Shown: in pieces, positions 12,041 through 23,299 of the stretch
How the letters are laid out: each line of letters opens with the position of its first letter
How positions within the stretch are numbered: position 1 is the stretch's first letter
NCBI RefSeq assembly: GCF_000471905.2
Contig: NW_006497672.1
Location: forward strand, 948,966 to 1,012,965
DNA length: 64,000 nt
DNA from: Amborella trichopoda
Taxonomy: Eukaryota; Streptophyta; Magnoliopsida; Amborellales; Amborellaceae
Direction: 5' to 3'
Notes under the pieces: model-generated
What the model was told of the DNA's origin: nothing
The model's input: only the letters and a program-made list of their open reading frames with translations
Database searches by the model: none
Made by a program: the position numbers and the translations under genes

Positions 12041-12066
12041 CTATATAAGTGGGGTAAACCCCATTT
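12041..12066 (+). promoter_or_regulatory. Putative promoter of the antisense PMD gene
   Basis: CTATATAAG (12041-12049) is followed by the symmetric GGGGTAAACCCC and CATTTTACC. The reverse complement of 23800-23845 in element B carries the same block (a TAAAAG TATA-like motif, then AAAACCCCATTTTAC), on the strand antisense to that element. It lies about 0.95 kb upstream of the PMD start codon. The role is inferred from sequence and position. Confidence 0.5.
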
Positions 12067-12624
12067 TACCATTTTACTTTTGGGTAAAACAGCTAAGGAA
12101 ATTTAGCAGTAAATGAGAGAACGTCTTCCGAGCGAGCACTCTGGCTTGAAGCAGAGTACTTGGGTGAGGGTTGCAGAAAGTCCAGCGGACGAGCAGAGCT
12201 TTCTGATTGGGAAGAGAAAGCATCGACAGGGTTTATTGTTACCAGTGTTTGAGAGAAGCAGGCAGTCTATCGACTAGCACAAGGATTTCGGCATTAGTTT
12301 TTCGAGTACCGGAGAAGGGGAAAGGGGTCCAGGCCGTAGCAAGGGTCTGTTAGCAAACTTTCAGCAGCTTTTGGGGGTGTTTCGGAGGGTGAAATAGTGA
12401 GTTTCCGGCAAGTGGTGGTGGTGTTTTCCCTGCGAGAAGCTGGAAGGTGACTAGGTAATGAAGAGTCACTGGGAGGTGACAGTTGTCATCCACACGTGCA
12501 AGGACGTGTGACAAACCACATTTCGACTGACAATTGTTAGGCGACGCATTTGGGATTCGAGGTGACGCGTGCGCGATCTGTGGCGTGTGAGAGATTCGAA
12601 CACAAATGGTGTTGCTCAAAAATC

Positions 12625-12960
12625 ACAAGCGGTGAGAGTCTTAAGAGCACAGCCTGCGTTTGTCTTTGAAAATGCGGTCGGCGTTAGCCTTTTGAAAGAC
12701 ACAGCCGGCATTAGCCCTTTGACAGACACAGCTGGCGTTAGCCCTTGAAAATGTAGCCATCGTTAGCCCTTTGATAGACACAGCCGGCATTAGCCTTTTA
12801 ACAGACACAGCCGGCGTTAGCCCTTTGATAAACAGATGACATTAGCCCTTGAAGACATAGCCGGCATTAGTTCTTATTTGAGTCAAGCGGCGTTAGTTAC
12901 ACGCAGCGCTAGTCAGTTCCTTTCACGTGTGGCGATAACCTTGTGCCTTAGTGATTTCCA
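12625..12960 (+). repeat. Tandem repeats in the leader of the PMD gene (element A)
   Basis: About eight units of roughly 30 bp with the core CAGCCGGCGTTAGCCC and spacer TTTGACAGACA, then diverged units to about 12960. They end shortly before the ATG at 12990. They appear to be non-coding leader. Confidence 0.6.
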
Positions 12961-12989
12961 CATGGCAGTGAGTCCTCAAGCTTGGTCTA

Positions 12990-14199
12990 ATGGCCGGGTC
13001 TTCACACAGAATCCTTGACATGAAGAACCTTCCAAAGGGAGGAGGGGTCGGCACTAGCAAATTTACCGGTGAGAGTTTGGTCAGGGGTGAACCCATTTGG
13101 TTGATGGACCCGATATGCAAACCGGAGTGGCCCCTTAATGTCACTTTTATTATCGACCTAGTTCATTTTGAGGTTCGAGAGGGAATCAACAGAAATGTCA
13201 ATATTGAAGAAGGGGTGGCCCTCCTCCATTGCATGCATAGAAACGTGGCTTTTGGTGAGAACTTGCCCACGTTGAGGAAGAGGATGGTAAAGACCAAGGG
13301 GCTGTTATGGTCTTCTACTACTCTCCGAGCGCAAGGGGAGCACCAGTATTTAAAGGGGTACTCTTCATGGAGCCTCAACATATTGCACCTGTATAGGGTA
13401 CTCTTGAGCGTGCCTCCCTGCTAGCAGTGATTCAGTCCTCGACCTGCTATTATGATCGGTGCTCGAATACTGTTAAAGTATTTCTGGAGACATGGAGTCA
13501 TGTTAGCAACACGTGGCTCCTTGGGCATGATGATGCAGGAATCTCCTTGCTGGATCTTCACTTCATCGGCGACCATCCGTTGATCAAAGCAATGTATGAC
13601 GAGTTCGTACCTCAAAACTCAGTCATCTTTGGTGGTGCTCGCCTAGGGGAAGATGAACCACCTGCTGATCCTTAAGAGATCTTTGAGATTTACCAACTGC
13701 TTTACTCCAAGTCCAAGAATGATCATGTGACCTTCGTTGAATGGCTGAAATTCTTTTGCAGGGATTACCCTGAGGAGCTGGTGCCGTTATTTCGAGAGGA
13801 AAAGGGAAAGTAGTTGCATAGAGGGCACCTCCAATTTATCCATCCCAGGCCAATGATGATTACGTGTTTTTGACCACCTATTTGGCCTTGTTTCTGTGCA
13901 AGTTCATGCTTCCTGGAGGAGCTGATACGATATGTCTATACACATTCTATGTGGCTTCCTATATAGCAAGGGGGTGCCAATATGCCCTTACACAACTAGT
14001 CTTGTGCAGCATTTACCATGGGCTGGGAGCTATATTGAGAGGGAAGACCTATAAAGGCTAGGAGGGGGGGGATGGCTTTCTCAGAGGCAAAGCTTTCCCT
14101 GGGGATTTCAAGACACCATTCTCCATCCATTATGTAGACTGGTGGCAAGGAGCCTACTTCTCGGCCACTTATGTTAGAAACCCAGGCGTGGGGGAGAGG
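12990..14199 (+). pseudogene. Plant mobile domain (PMD, PF10536-like) gene, antisense to element A, 3' truncated
   Basis: Reading frames on the plus strand join into a PMD protein: 'WSHVSNTWLLGHDDAGISLLDLHFIGDHPL' (13490-13590) is the family's N-terminal signature, and 'LALFLCKFMLPGGADTI' with 'SIYHGLGAI' (13880-14040) is its C-terminal part. The ATG at 12990 is supported because element D-H has a matching start (35250) with M-x-x-S-S...DMKN after each. There is a frameshift near 13400, stops at about 13674 and 13813, and insertion of LTR B at 14200 removes the rest. The gene lies on the strand opposite to its host element. PMD proteins (Arabidopsis MAIN/MAIL1 are host relatives) are known in plant transposons; their function in the element is unknown. 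Confidence 0.75.
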
Positions 14200-17100
14200 T
14201 GTTGGACAACATTTTTCATCATCATGGGTCCCCAGTCTATAAAGCCTAACATATAGTGGAAATTCTTATAGTCTTAGAAGCGACCCAGAATAGGCCAAGA
14301 TCTTCATAAGGACTCTCAAAAGTCTCCTGCCAAGTTTCGTCGCATTTTGACATGTCTAAGGCAGTGCAGACTGAGAAACATTTTTTGACAAAATCAGCCT
14401 CTAGCACCCTAAAATGGACCCTATAACTAGAGCTATATTTTTAGTGTTTCAATTTGCTATGGGATCAGTGCCATTGAATCTAACATAGTTGAAAACCCTC
14501 AGGGGTCAAATTTCAGCTTGAATGGACATTCCAAGAAGAAGTTATAGGTAAAAGAGCGAAACAGGAGGAGTCGCACGCTATTCCCCTGCGGCAACCCTGC
14601 AACTCAACTCCATGAAAGGGGCAGTTACGACTAGTGACTTTTAATGCTCATATCTCACCCGTCTCAAGTCGGATCGCACTCAAATTTTGTGATCATGTTT
14701 GTCTCATCAAGACGAGCGTTTCGAAATGTGGCATGCCATGCGACGACACCCTAACACAAAGAAAAGCTAAAGAGAAGTTACGAATCTGTGAAGAAAGTGC
14801 AGGAAACTCGGTAGCATCGTGCCCCAATCGAGCAGCAGAATCATGTCACTCACGAGCCCGATCGATGTTAAACTAATTCCATCGTGTGCATAAGGTCAAG
14901 GGTATCTTTAGTCTGAACCTTGTACATGATGAGCGATCGGATTTCGCATATGAAGCTGCGGAAGTGAATGTAAATTCTTACGCCGGAATTCCAGATTCCA
15001 ACCAAAACTCTAAAGTTGTAAAATCTTCGTCAGGGCACAAAATCGAGCTGCGTGTGTTGCCCCACGATTGTGACGGCATGCTCAGTGTGTTCCAATGAAG
15101 AAATCACAGGAAAACATCAAGGAACAAGCTCACAATCTATCTAAATTTTCAAGATTCATTCAAATTTCAAGTCATGTGATCGTGCCCTAAAGACACGATC
15201 CATGGCTCGAACTTGGTATCAAATCGATCGCCATGCTAAGCCCTTTCAATCAAATGGGCATCAGAACAACCCCGTATAATCCATGAAAAATCATTCACAT
15301 TCTAAGGCAACACAGGGACTATCTTGGAATTCCACAACTTGTTGGGAAGGGGCAAATCTATCATTTTGCGCTTTATTTTCTAATTTCTTTTAATTTAGTT
15401 AAATCTTAATTTCTAATAATTAGATTTAAATTTTGATCAATCCACCCATGTTTGGGCACAACTTTATACATGCACCATCATTGTACCAAAGAGAAGTTTT
15501 ACTTAATAGAATTCCCTTCTCATTATTGGGTCATGTTTAGGGAGAGAGTAGGGAGAGAGAAACTTTTAGATCGGTACCCCTAAGCTCAAGGTAAATCTTC
15601 TCTCTTTGCTTTCCTTTTTTTTCTTCTTCTTCTTCATTTGAGCCTCCCTTAGAGGCCATACACGGTAGTGGCAGTGCCGTTCATGCCTCTTTCTTTTCTT
15701 TTTCCCCTCCTGTGGTTTCACAGGTAACGCATGGCGATGGTAGTGCCATGCACGAGCTTCTTTTCCCCTTCTAATCATCCATCTCTATCTCTCAGCGAGG
15801 CTTGCAGACGGCACTGCTCATTGCCATCCACAGGTGTGTCCTTGAAGTCTCAGTGACGAGCACAGATGGCGAAACTGATTGCTGCCCGCAGAGGTCTCCC
15901 CCTGTTTCTTGCTCATCGCCGCTCATGAGAGGTTGCCACAACACCTATCATCGTCTACGAGCTTCCTTTGCGTGCTCGGTGCCTATCACCGTCTATGAGC
16001 TTCCTTCGCGCGCTCAAGGCATATCGCCGTTTGCCAGCTTCTCTCACGAGCTCGGTGCCTATCGTAGTCCATGAGCTTCCTTCACGTGCTCGGTGCCTAT
16101 TGCCTTTCCACGAGCTTCCTTCGCGGGCTCGGTGCCTATCGCCATCCTCAAGCTTCCTTTATGAGCTTTGTGCCTATCATCGTCCGCGAGCTTCCTTCGT
16201 GCGCTAGGTTCCTATCGTCGTCTGCGAGCTTCCTTACTGGGCTTGCTGTCTATTGCCATCCGTGAGCTTCCTTTGTGCACTCCGTGCCTATCACCATCCA
16301 CCAGCCTCTTTCGTGCGCTCAGTGCTCATCATCATTCGCAGGTTCCTCTTGCGTCCCACGCCTATCGTCGTGTGCCTTAGAAAGGACTATTGTCGCATTC
16401 GTCGCTGATGGCTTTCACCGCGCACTTCACAAGAGGCTATCGCCACCCATGCAAGGGTGCGCTACCTTCTTGTGGTTCCATTGGTGATGTCGAGTATAAC
16501 CCGTAGTTCACTGTTCACCCTCTAGCCGTGAGTAGTAGTGTCTAGCACCTTCTAAGGGCCGTGACACGGCTACTCCATGGTCGTGGGTGGTGATGCTTAG
16601 CACTGTTTGAACCTCCTTCCCTCGCCGTCTCGGGCCTTCTCTTCATTTTCTCCTCTTCTCACTTGACTGAGGGTTGACTCAGTCTAACACCATCTCAGCG
16701 GTCTAGCTGTCGAGAGGTATTGTCGTCGTGCTGGGCCTGGGTACCATGCCCGTCTTCCTATCACTCCAAGTCGGTCACTGTCTGACTATCATGCTAGTCT
16801 CATCCCTTCTCTTTTCGACCTTTGATCGAACCTTCCACTTCATCACCATAACTTTTCACATTCTTAGACACACGAATGTGCATTGCCCTAAGACAAGGGT
16901 GGGTCCTTTAGCCAACTTGTCTTTCAAATAAACCATAGTAGTGTTGTGCAAAAAATCAGGAGATTACAGGTTAAGGGAGGCGATTTTAAACTAGCTAATG
17001 CAGCTGGTGGGCTTTCTGTCATGATCTAAGAGAGCGCCCGTGCGAGTCAGCTCGAGTAAGTCACTGACCCAGGTGAGGTTGGTCCCCACCTCACATCCAA

Positions 17101-17246
17101 AATTCCTCTCTCACTAGTTGGATACCTGCCTTTGTTCTTGAATAAGGTTCTTGAGAGAGCGATCTCATGTCCCAGGTCTTTCAAATTCGAGACACGTGTC
17201 ACTCAATCACCTAGATCCGAGGAGGCAAGATCGAGGCACTTAACCA
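14200..17246 (+). mobile_element. LTR B (5' LTR of element B)
   Basis: Starts TGTTGGACAAC, ends CACTTAACCA, then the PBS. Internal landmarks in order: CATCATCATGGG (14218), CCCTATAACTAGAGCTA, a recurring open frame at about 14910-15098, a TATA-like CTTTATACA (15462), a CT-rich tract (15600), hairpin units (15660-15760), a 40-bp-type tandem array (15930-16350), and the 3' part shared with all copies. The best hairpin is GCATGGC (15729-15735) with GCCATGC (15745-15751). Confidence 0.85.
15930..16350 (+). repeat. Tandem array in LTR B
   Basis: About ten degenerate units of roughly 40 bp with the cores CGAGCTTCCTTCG and GTGCCTATC plus CCGT/CCGTC. In the other LTRs this position holds arrays of different sequence. 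Similar but sparser modules are seen at 28000-28140 and 48660-48900. Confidence 0.65.
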
Positions 17247-17249
17247 GCT

Positions 17250-17267
17250 AGGTGACTCCACTGGGGA
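17250..17267 (+). other. Primer binding site of element B
   Basis: AGGTGACTCCACTGGGGA, three bases after the LTR end. It matches the Tat-group PBS type (TGGYGACTCC-C-GGGGA, complementary to tRNA-Arg) apart from the first base. Confidence 0.65.
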
Positions 17268-17469
17268 TTTATTATCCCTTCGTCGGTTCGCTCTTGTTTG
17301 ATTAGTATCTTCTTTTACTTTCTGCACTACTTTCTATGGCATTTGGGTTGTTCAACCCGTTCATCTGAGTCGGGGATTTTCTCATCCCTACCCTCGTGAC
17401 TGTCCTAGGGAAGCAAACTACTCAAGCTTCCTTCCCTACACTCCTTTTGAGCCAGGACTCGAAGTCCGG

Positions 17470-19430
17470 CTCCTAGGTGCTTTACTGGATTGATGCAAGA
17501 GGGGACTTAAAGGTTCCTAACTTCCCACCTCCTCACCCTAGTGGACCCTCCACCAAGGCCCCTTGCATTGGTAGCACATTCGTTGGTGCACACAACACGC
17601 ACCCTGCTACTAGCAAGTCCCTCACCCATCATATTGCTGGAGTACACCGGAAGGCTGCCCTGTCCACTCTTGCGAAAGGAAATCAAGTTGCCGTAGCTTT
17701 TGAGGGTCGCCGCAAGGCTACTGCTCGAACTCCTTCACTACCCCGAACCTCTACACTTGAAGGCTCGACACATAGAGGTGGAGATCCTGGGGTCTTCACC
17801 CCTCGCACACACCTGCTGGCTTGTGGTCCATCCACTCGAGCCACATCTCGGGGTAACTTTCACGCTACCTAGAACTCGCGTTCAAGGCTAGGCCTTCTTG
17901 GGCCAAACCCTATGTGCGTCATGCATCCCATAGCTCGGTGCAGCGCCAGCTTTATGCCAGCTCGAGCACTACCACTCTGTCCTCCCTTCCAGCACACACA
18001 GTTTCACCTTGTGAGGGAATGGTTCTTACCTGATCCCTCACAAACACAAGCTCGCAGGTCTTGACCTCTTGAGGTCGAACCAGCTTACCGAGCCCGAGCT
18101 GAGGCCCAAGTCACTCGGACGGCTAACCCCAAAGGTGCACATGCATCAACTTTGCAGGTTCCTCCTCGATCCTGACTTAGGCGGAGTCATGAACCAGCTC
18201 CTTCTACTGTCGCCCCTCTTCCAATAGTGCAAGAAGAACTCCCGACACAAGCCCAGGGAAGTGCTGAGCTAGACCCTTTGCAGGCCCTCTTCAAGGCAAT
18301 GCTTCAATCGAGTCTTATCACTCTTAAGCCCACCAGGCAGCCAAGGCATCTTTCCCAAGGAACAGAAACCTCTGGTGCCCATATCATCAAGTATGGGGCC
18401 ATGAGTTGAAAGAATGCTCTGGGTTCGAAGCCATAGTCCCTGAAAAAGTACGAGAATGCCACGTGGTTTGTGTCGTCCTCCCATAACGCTTCCAAGCCAT
18501 CACTCCCATTCAAGAGGAAACCCTGCTACAGGCCCCCTATGAGCATACACTAGACCCTTCAGAGCCCTCGACTTCTCAGCCGTAGAATTCTCAACCCTAA
18601 GTAGGCTCAAATCCTTGAAGCGTGAGGCAATCCACTAAGCTAAGACTACTCATCAACACAATATGGCGAACCAAATACCTCCTCAGGAATCTAGAAGGAG
18701 ATAAGCACTAAGGTCAGCCTGTCGAAGGAATCCCATCCCTCACCAACTTATCGAGGAAGAATTTCTCAGGCCTCGTCCTCCACTGTTGACATTAAAAGAC
18801 TTCATCCTAGGCATAGCTCGCCTTATCCTTTCGTCCAATCATACAGACATCCCTGAGTTATCAACAGCTCCGGAGTCGTCCAATGCGAGTGACGATGTAA
18901 AAAACTGCACGAAATGTTCTAACTCTTCTTATCCTCCCTCCTCTTTTATTTCTTCCACAGGTACAGCTTGATAGTGTCCAGACTTCGACACTCTAAATAG
19001 AGAGCTCAGAGGCACTAGCCTCAGCAGGTCGCAGCGAAAGCGCTTAAGAAAGATGCTGGCCCAGGAGGTTCGATTCTTGACTGTCTCCGATGCCTTGTCA
19101 ACCCAAGCAAAAAATGAGCCACCTTCAAGCTCCTATTCCCATGAGACCTGTCACATGATCCAAGTTCATGAAGCGTCACCTAGCTCGGGGAAGTATCGAG
19201 TGACCCCAGTCACAAGGACATGGACTCCCTGTTCGAAGACGACCCTTTCATTGCATGGTCTGGCCAGGGATCAGAAATCATCTCCCACATTGGGCCCCTC
19301 TTAGAGGCAGAAATGTCAGGATCGTGTGTCCCTGCACTTGAGATTGATGAGAAGCATCCTGAATCCCTAGACGAAGAGTTGCAAGAGGCTCTGAAGACTG
19401 GGAAGAAGGTGGCCAGGCCACAACTGACTA
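17470..19430 (+). pseudogene. gag of element B, internally deleted
   Basis: The first part (17477-17872) matches the N-terminal gag segment of the copy at 53960 ('STKAPCI', 'KAALSTLAKGNQVA'). About 18220-18560 corresponds to the zinc-knuckle zone of the other copies. About 18985-19170 matches the gag-protease linker ('RSQRKRLRKML...TVSDALSTQ', 'CHMIQV'). The gag core with 'YPSYIDQV' and 'FQWY.RLPPNS', present in copies E and H, is missing. The text then passes directly to the linker that precedes RT (19210-19430), with no aspartic protease motif. Several stops are present. Confidence 0.65.
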
Positions 19431-19439
19431 GCTGTCAGA

Positions 19440-20935
19440 GATAAACTTAGCGAATGAGGATGATCTAAGGCCAACTTTCATCTCGACAAAAATGTCCCCA
19501 GAAGAGAAAGAAAGTTATAATGCCCTCCTCTGAGCAAACCGGGACATCTTTGCCTGGCATTATCATGAGATGCCTGGTCTAGAGCATCAAGTCATTGTAC
19601 ATCGTCTCGGTATTGATCCGACCATTAAACCCATAAAGCATAAATCATGAAGGATAAGACCCGACCTTGAGATGCAGATAGATGCAGAGGTGAATAAGCT
19701 CTGGCAAGCTAGATTCATACATGAAGTCAAATACCCAAGATAGGTGTCAAATGTTGTCGTAATCAAGAAGAAGAATGGACAAATCAGGGTCTGTATTGAC
19801 TTCCACGACTTGAATACTGCTTGCGCCAAGGATGACTTCCCCCTACTATTTACCGAGATGCTTGTTAATTCCGTAGCTCATTGTCAGATATTTTCTTTCA
19901 TGGATGGCTATTTCGGTTATAATCTGATCAGGAAGGCACCAGAGGATGAAGAGGCCACTGTGTTCTTAACCCCAAAAGGTGTCTTTTGCTACATTGTGAT
20001 GCGCTTCAAGTTAAAGAATTTCGATGCCACGTACATGTAAGCCATGATGACCATCTTCAAGGATATGATCCACAAGGAGGTTGAGTGCTATGTGGATGAC
20101 TTGGTGGTAAAGTTTGAAACAAAGGATGCTCACATACAAGACCTTAGAAAGGTATTTGAATGGCTGTGGCGTCACCAACTCAAGATGAACCCCTTTAAAT
20201 GTGCCTTTCGCGTACACTCAAGAAAATTCTTAAGATTCATAGTGAGGTACCATGGACTGAAGATCAAGTCGGTCAAGATCAAGGTAATTCAGGACATGCC
20301 ACCGCCTACGACCCTCCATGAATTGCGGTCTCTACAAGGGTAGCTCGCCTACATTCGAAGGTTCATCTCAAACCTTTCATGGCCATGCAGGCCCTTTTCA
20401 CAACTGCTAAAGAAAGATACTCACTCCCTTCATATGGCATGGGCGTGCCAAGCTGCACTCGATGACATCAAGCAATACTTGTTGAATCCACTGATACTCT
20501 CCACGCCAATGTTAGGAAGGCCTCACATCCTATACGTCACCGCCCTTGATGAGTCACTCGGGGCACTCCTAGAGCAAAACAATGATGGCGGGAAAGAAAC
20601 ATCACTCCATTACCTCAACCGCATGATGCAAGGAGTCGAGAAGAATTACCCTCCCATAGAAAAGATGTGCCTAGCCTTGATCTTTGCGGTACAGAAGCTC
20701 TGTCATTACTTGCTCGGTCATGAAGTCAAACTAATATCAAAGTTAGACCCAGTCAAGTTCCTTATGACCTGGCCATGCCTATCAGGACGCCCGGCCAAGT
20801 GGGCATTATTGCTGATGTAGTTCGACATCATATATGTACCACTGAAGGCAGTCAAAGGTCATGCCCTAGCAGACTTCCTTGCAGCTCACCCAATCCCTTC
20901 GAAATCTCCTCTGTTAAGTGATCTCTCGGATGAGG
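19440..20935 (+). pseudogene. Reverse transcriptase and RNase H of element B
   Basis: Tat-type RT: 'HYHEMPGL' (19557), 'KKKNGQIRVCIDFHDLN' (19767), 'FSFMDGYFGYN' (19891), 'TPKGVFCY', then catalytic YVDD at 20089-20100. RNase H follows with 'TALDESLGALLEQNNDG' (20541-20588) and 'HALADFLAAHP' (20860). In-frame stops at 19531, 19648, 19741, 20038, 20341 and 20818 break it. Most fit single C-to-T or G-to-A changes in CGA, CAG or TGG codons. The catalytic motifs are otherwise intact, so decay postdates activity. Confidence 0.85.
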
Positions 20936-20939
20936 AAGT

Positions 20940-21350
20940 TTTCCGTACGGTATTGTCACGGTCGTGGGAGATGTTTTTTCGATGGAGCATTCCAGTCTAA
21001 TAGAGGGGGTGCCAGAGTCGTGTTCCTAACTCCCGATGTTGGAATGATTCCTCTATCCTTCTCACTTGTATAGGCATTTTCTCATAATGAAGCTGAGTAT
21101 CAAGCCCTCATAATCGGATTGGAGATCGCCTTGTAGCTAGACCTAGAGCAGCTAAACATCTTAGGCATCTTTGAGCTGGTCATCCGGCAGCTTAAAGGGA
21201 TTTATGTTGTGAGGAAGGATACTCTCAAGCCTTATCATGACATGGCCAAATCTTACATGGCCTAGTTCGATGATTTCTCTCTAAGTCATATCCTTAAGAG
21301 GCTGAACTCGCGGGCCGACATGCTCTCAAAGCTCGGTGCTACCATTCAAT
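20940..21350 (+). pseudogene. Second (ancestral-type) RNase H domain of element B
   Basis: The frame with 'FDGAFQSNRGGARVVF' (about 20965-21030), 'HNEAEYQALIIGLEIA' (21080-21130) and 'LNSRADMLSKLGA' (21302-21340) is the extra RNase H found between the retroviral-type RNase H and integrase in Tat elements. The acidic residues of the DG, E and D motifs are present. Stops at about 20998, 21072, 21135 and 21263. Confidence 0.75.
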
Positions 21351-21559
21351 TGTCTTCGTCAGGGCCCATGCCTGTCTGGGTAATAGAATGGAGACATGTT
21401 AACTTGAGAACTGAAGTTGATGCAGATGAAGAGAGAGATATCTTCCCTGAATGTTCGCCTTATCCATTCGGAGCACTCCTCATTGCCAAACATGTCATTA
21501 AGGAAAAGCAGGAAATGTCTCGAGCAAAAGAATCCAAAGCTAAGAAGCATGAGCTTGAA

Positions 21560-22855
21560 TTATTTGACCCGATGTGTGCAGAGGTAGAACAAGTAGAAGA
21601 CTGGAGGGAGCCTGTCATGAATTTCATAAAGCATGGAAGGCTGCCTGAGAATCGGGCGAAACACAATGGTGTATGACAGATGTCTACCAAGTACACCCTT
21701 CTCAACAGGGATGTTCTCTTTCGTCGATCATTTGACGAAATTCTACTCAGATGCGTTGATACACAAGAAGCAAGCAAAGTTCTCAAAGAAGTGTATTCAG
21801 GTATCTACGGGCTACATCAGTCCAACCCTAAGCTCTACGAGAGCATACACAGACTCGTCTATTATTGCCCTTCAATGGTGGCAGATGCCCAAAACTATGC
21901 TAAAAGATGTCAGGTGTGCCAAATTCACTCAAGCCTCATTCATCAACCCTGAAGCCTCTCCATCCTACAGTAACATCATGACCCTTTTCCCAATGGGGTA
22001 TGGATATTGTAGGACCCATCGACCCTCCATCTGCTTTGGTTCATGCCTTCATTCTAGTAGCGATAGATTACTTTTTGAAGTGAGCAGAAGCAGTCTCCCT
22101 CAAGCAGGTTCTAGGGACCACTGTGGTCAACTTCGTGCGTCACCACATTATATACCGGTTCGGGGTTTCGGACCAAATAATCTCTAATAATTGCCCTAAG
22201 TTTAGAAGCCGTCATGTTGATCTCTTGGCCAACTAGTTCGGTTTTGAGTGAAAATACTCGACCATGTACTACCCTCGAGCCAACAGGTTAGCTGAGGCGT
22301 TCAACGAAACCCTATGTGGGGTGCTCCAGAAGTCAGTTTTGAAGTCAAAAAAGAATTGGCATGAGAAGCTGCCTGAAGCTCTGTGGGCCTATCTCACCAC
22401 CACTCATAATGCTACAAACTCTACTCCTTATTCTCTGTTGTATGAAGGTGAGGTGATTTTACCCCTTGAAGTTCAAATACCTTCACTCCGTGTCGCTATT
22501 CATCAGGGACTAACCGAAGATGAGAGGGTCAAGCTCCGTTATCAGGAGTTGGATGCCCTTGACGAAAAGAGACTAGAGGCCCAACAGAACCTCAAGCTCA
22601 ATCAGGGGAGAATGAAGAGAGCCTTTGACAAATTTATCAAGGTTCGCTCATTTGCTCGTGGAGATCTAGTCTTAGCAGTCAAGAGACCGATTGTCATGCA
22701 TGGGCACCGTAAAGGAATGTTCGAACCCAAGTGGTAAGGTCCATTCATAGTAAAAAAGGTCACACCAAATGGGTCCTATATACTGGTGAACTTGCATGGA
22801 GGAGAGGCGATGCCCCCTATCAATGGGAGATACTTAAAGAAATACTATCCCTGAT
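21560..22855 (+). pseudogene. Integrase of element B
   Basis: The zinc-binding part (21790-21950) reads 'LVYYCPSM...YAKRCQVCQIH', with the H-H-C-C spacing partly decayed. The core follows with a frameshift: 'VAIDYFLK' (about 22050), 'HHIIYRFGVSDQII' (22143), then 'AEAFNE' (22285) for the catalytic Glu region. The C-terminal part is clean from 22264 to 22737: 'WHEKLPEALWAY', 'TPYSLLYEGE...LPLEVQIPSLRV', 'GDLVLAVKRP', ending 'INGRYLKKYYP' stop near 22853. These are classic Tat integrase motifs. Stops at 22078, 22233 and 22248 look like TGG and CAG decay. Confidence 0.85.
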
Positions 22856-22995
22856 ATATCCCTAAAATGTGCTACATGTAGTAAAAAAGAAGGAAATGGA
22901 AAAGAAGAACATTAAGTTAGCTCAAAAGAAGTTCATTTCTTTGATTACATTAAAAAAGGTTACAAGCTACAATCAAAAGCCCATTATTAGGGAAG

Positions 22996-23145
22996 TTACA
23001 AAGCTCTTGCATCTGAGGATAAGAGGACGATTACACTTCAAAACCCACAGTACAAAGCTCCTGCATCTGAGGATAAGAGGATGATTACAATCCAAAACCT
23101 GCAGTACAAAGCTTTTACATTTGAGGATAAGTAGACGGTTACAGT
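22996..23145. repeat. Three 54-bp tandem repeats
   Basis: Units start at about 22996, 23050 and 23104, each with TACAAAGCTC and CATCTGAGGATAAGAGG. They lie just after the integrase stop, in the stretch (22860-23300) where the end of the antisense gene would be expected. No other function seen. Confidence 0.7.
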
Positions 23146-23299
23146 AAGAAAGAAATGCCCTCATCATGAAGAAGAAGAAAAACCACTTGGAAGTCAGCTT
23201 CAATTCATTGGTCGGGTGTTCTCAAAAGGGATGGTTACAAGTCAAAAGAAGAAACCAACCATTTTTGAGTCAGCTTCAATCCATCTGACATACAAAGCA

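Noticed and set aside
15802-16487. Several overlapping frames of 64-90 residues in LTR B
   Set aside because: They are periodic translations of the 40-bp-type tandem array; all frames are open because the repeat lacks stops.
19531-22250. RIP-type mutation as in fungi
   Set aside because: Changes fall in CAG/CGA/TGG codons consistent with plant cytosine methylation, and everything else here is plant.
17470-22855. A host gene for a retrotransposon-derived protein
   Set aside because: The frames are broken by many stops and frameshifts and lie between matching LTRs with a PBS; a domesticated gene would be intact.
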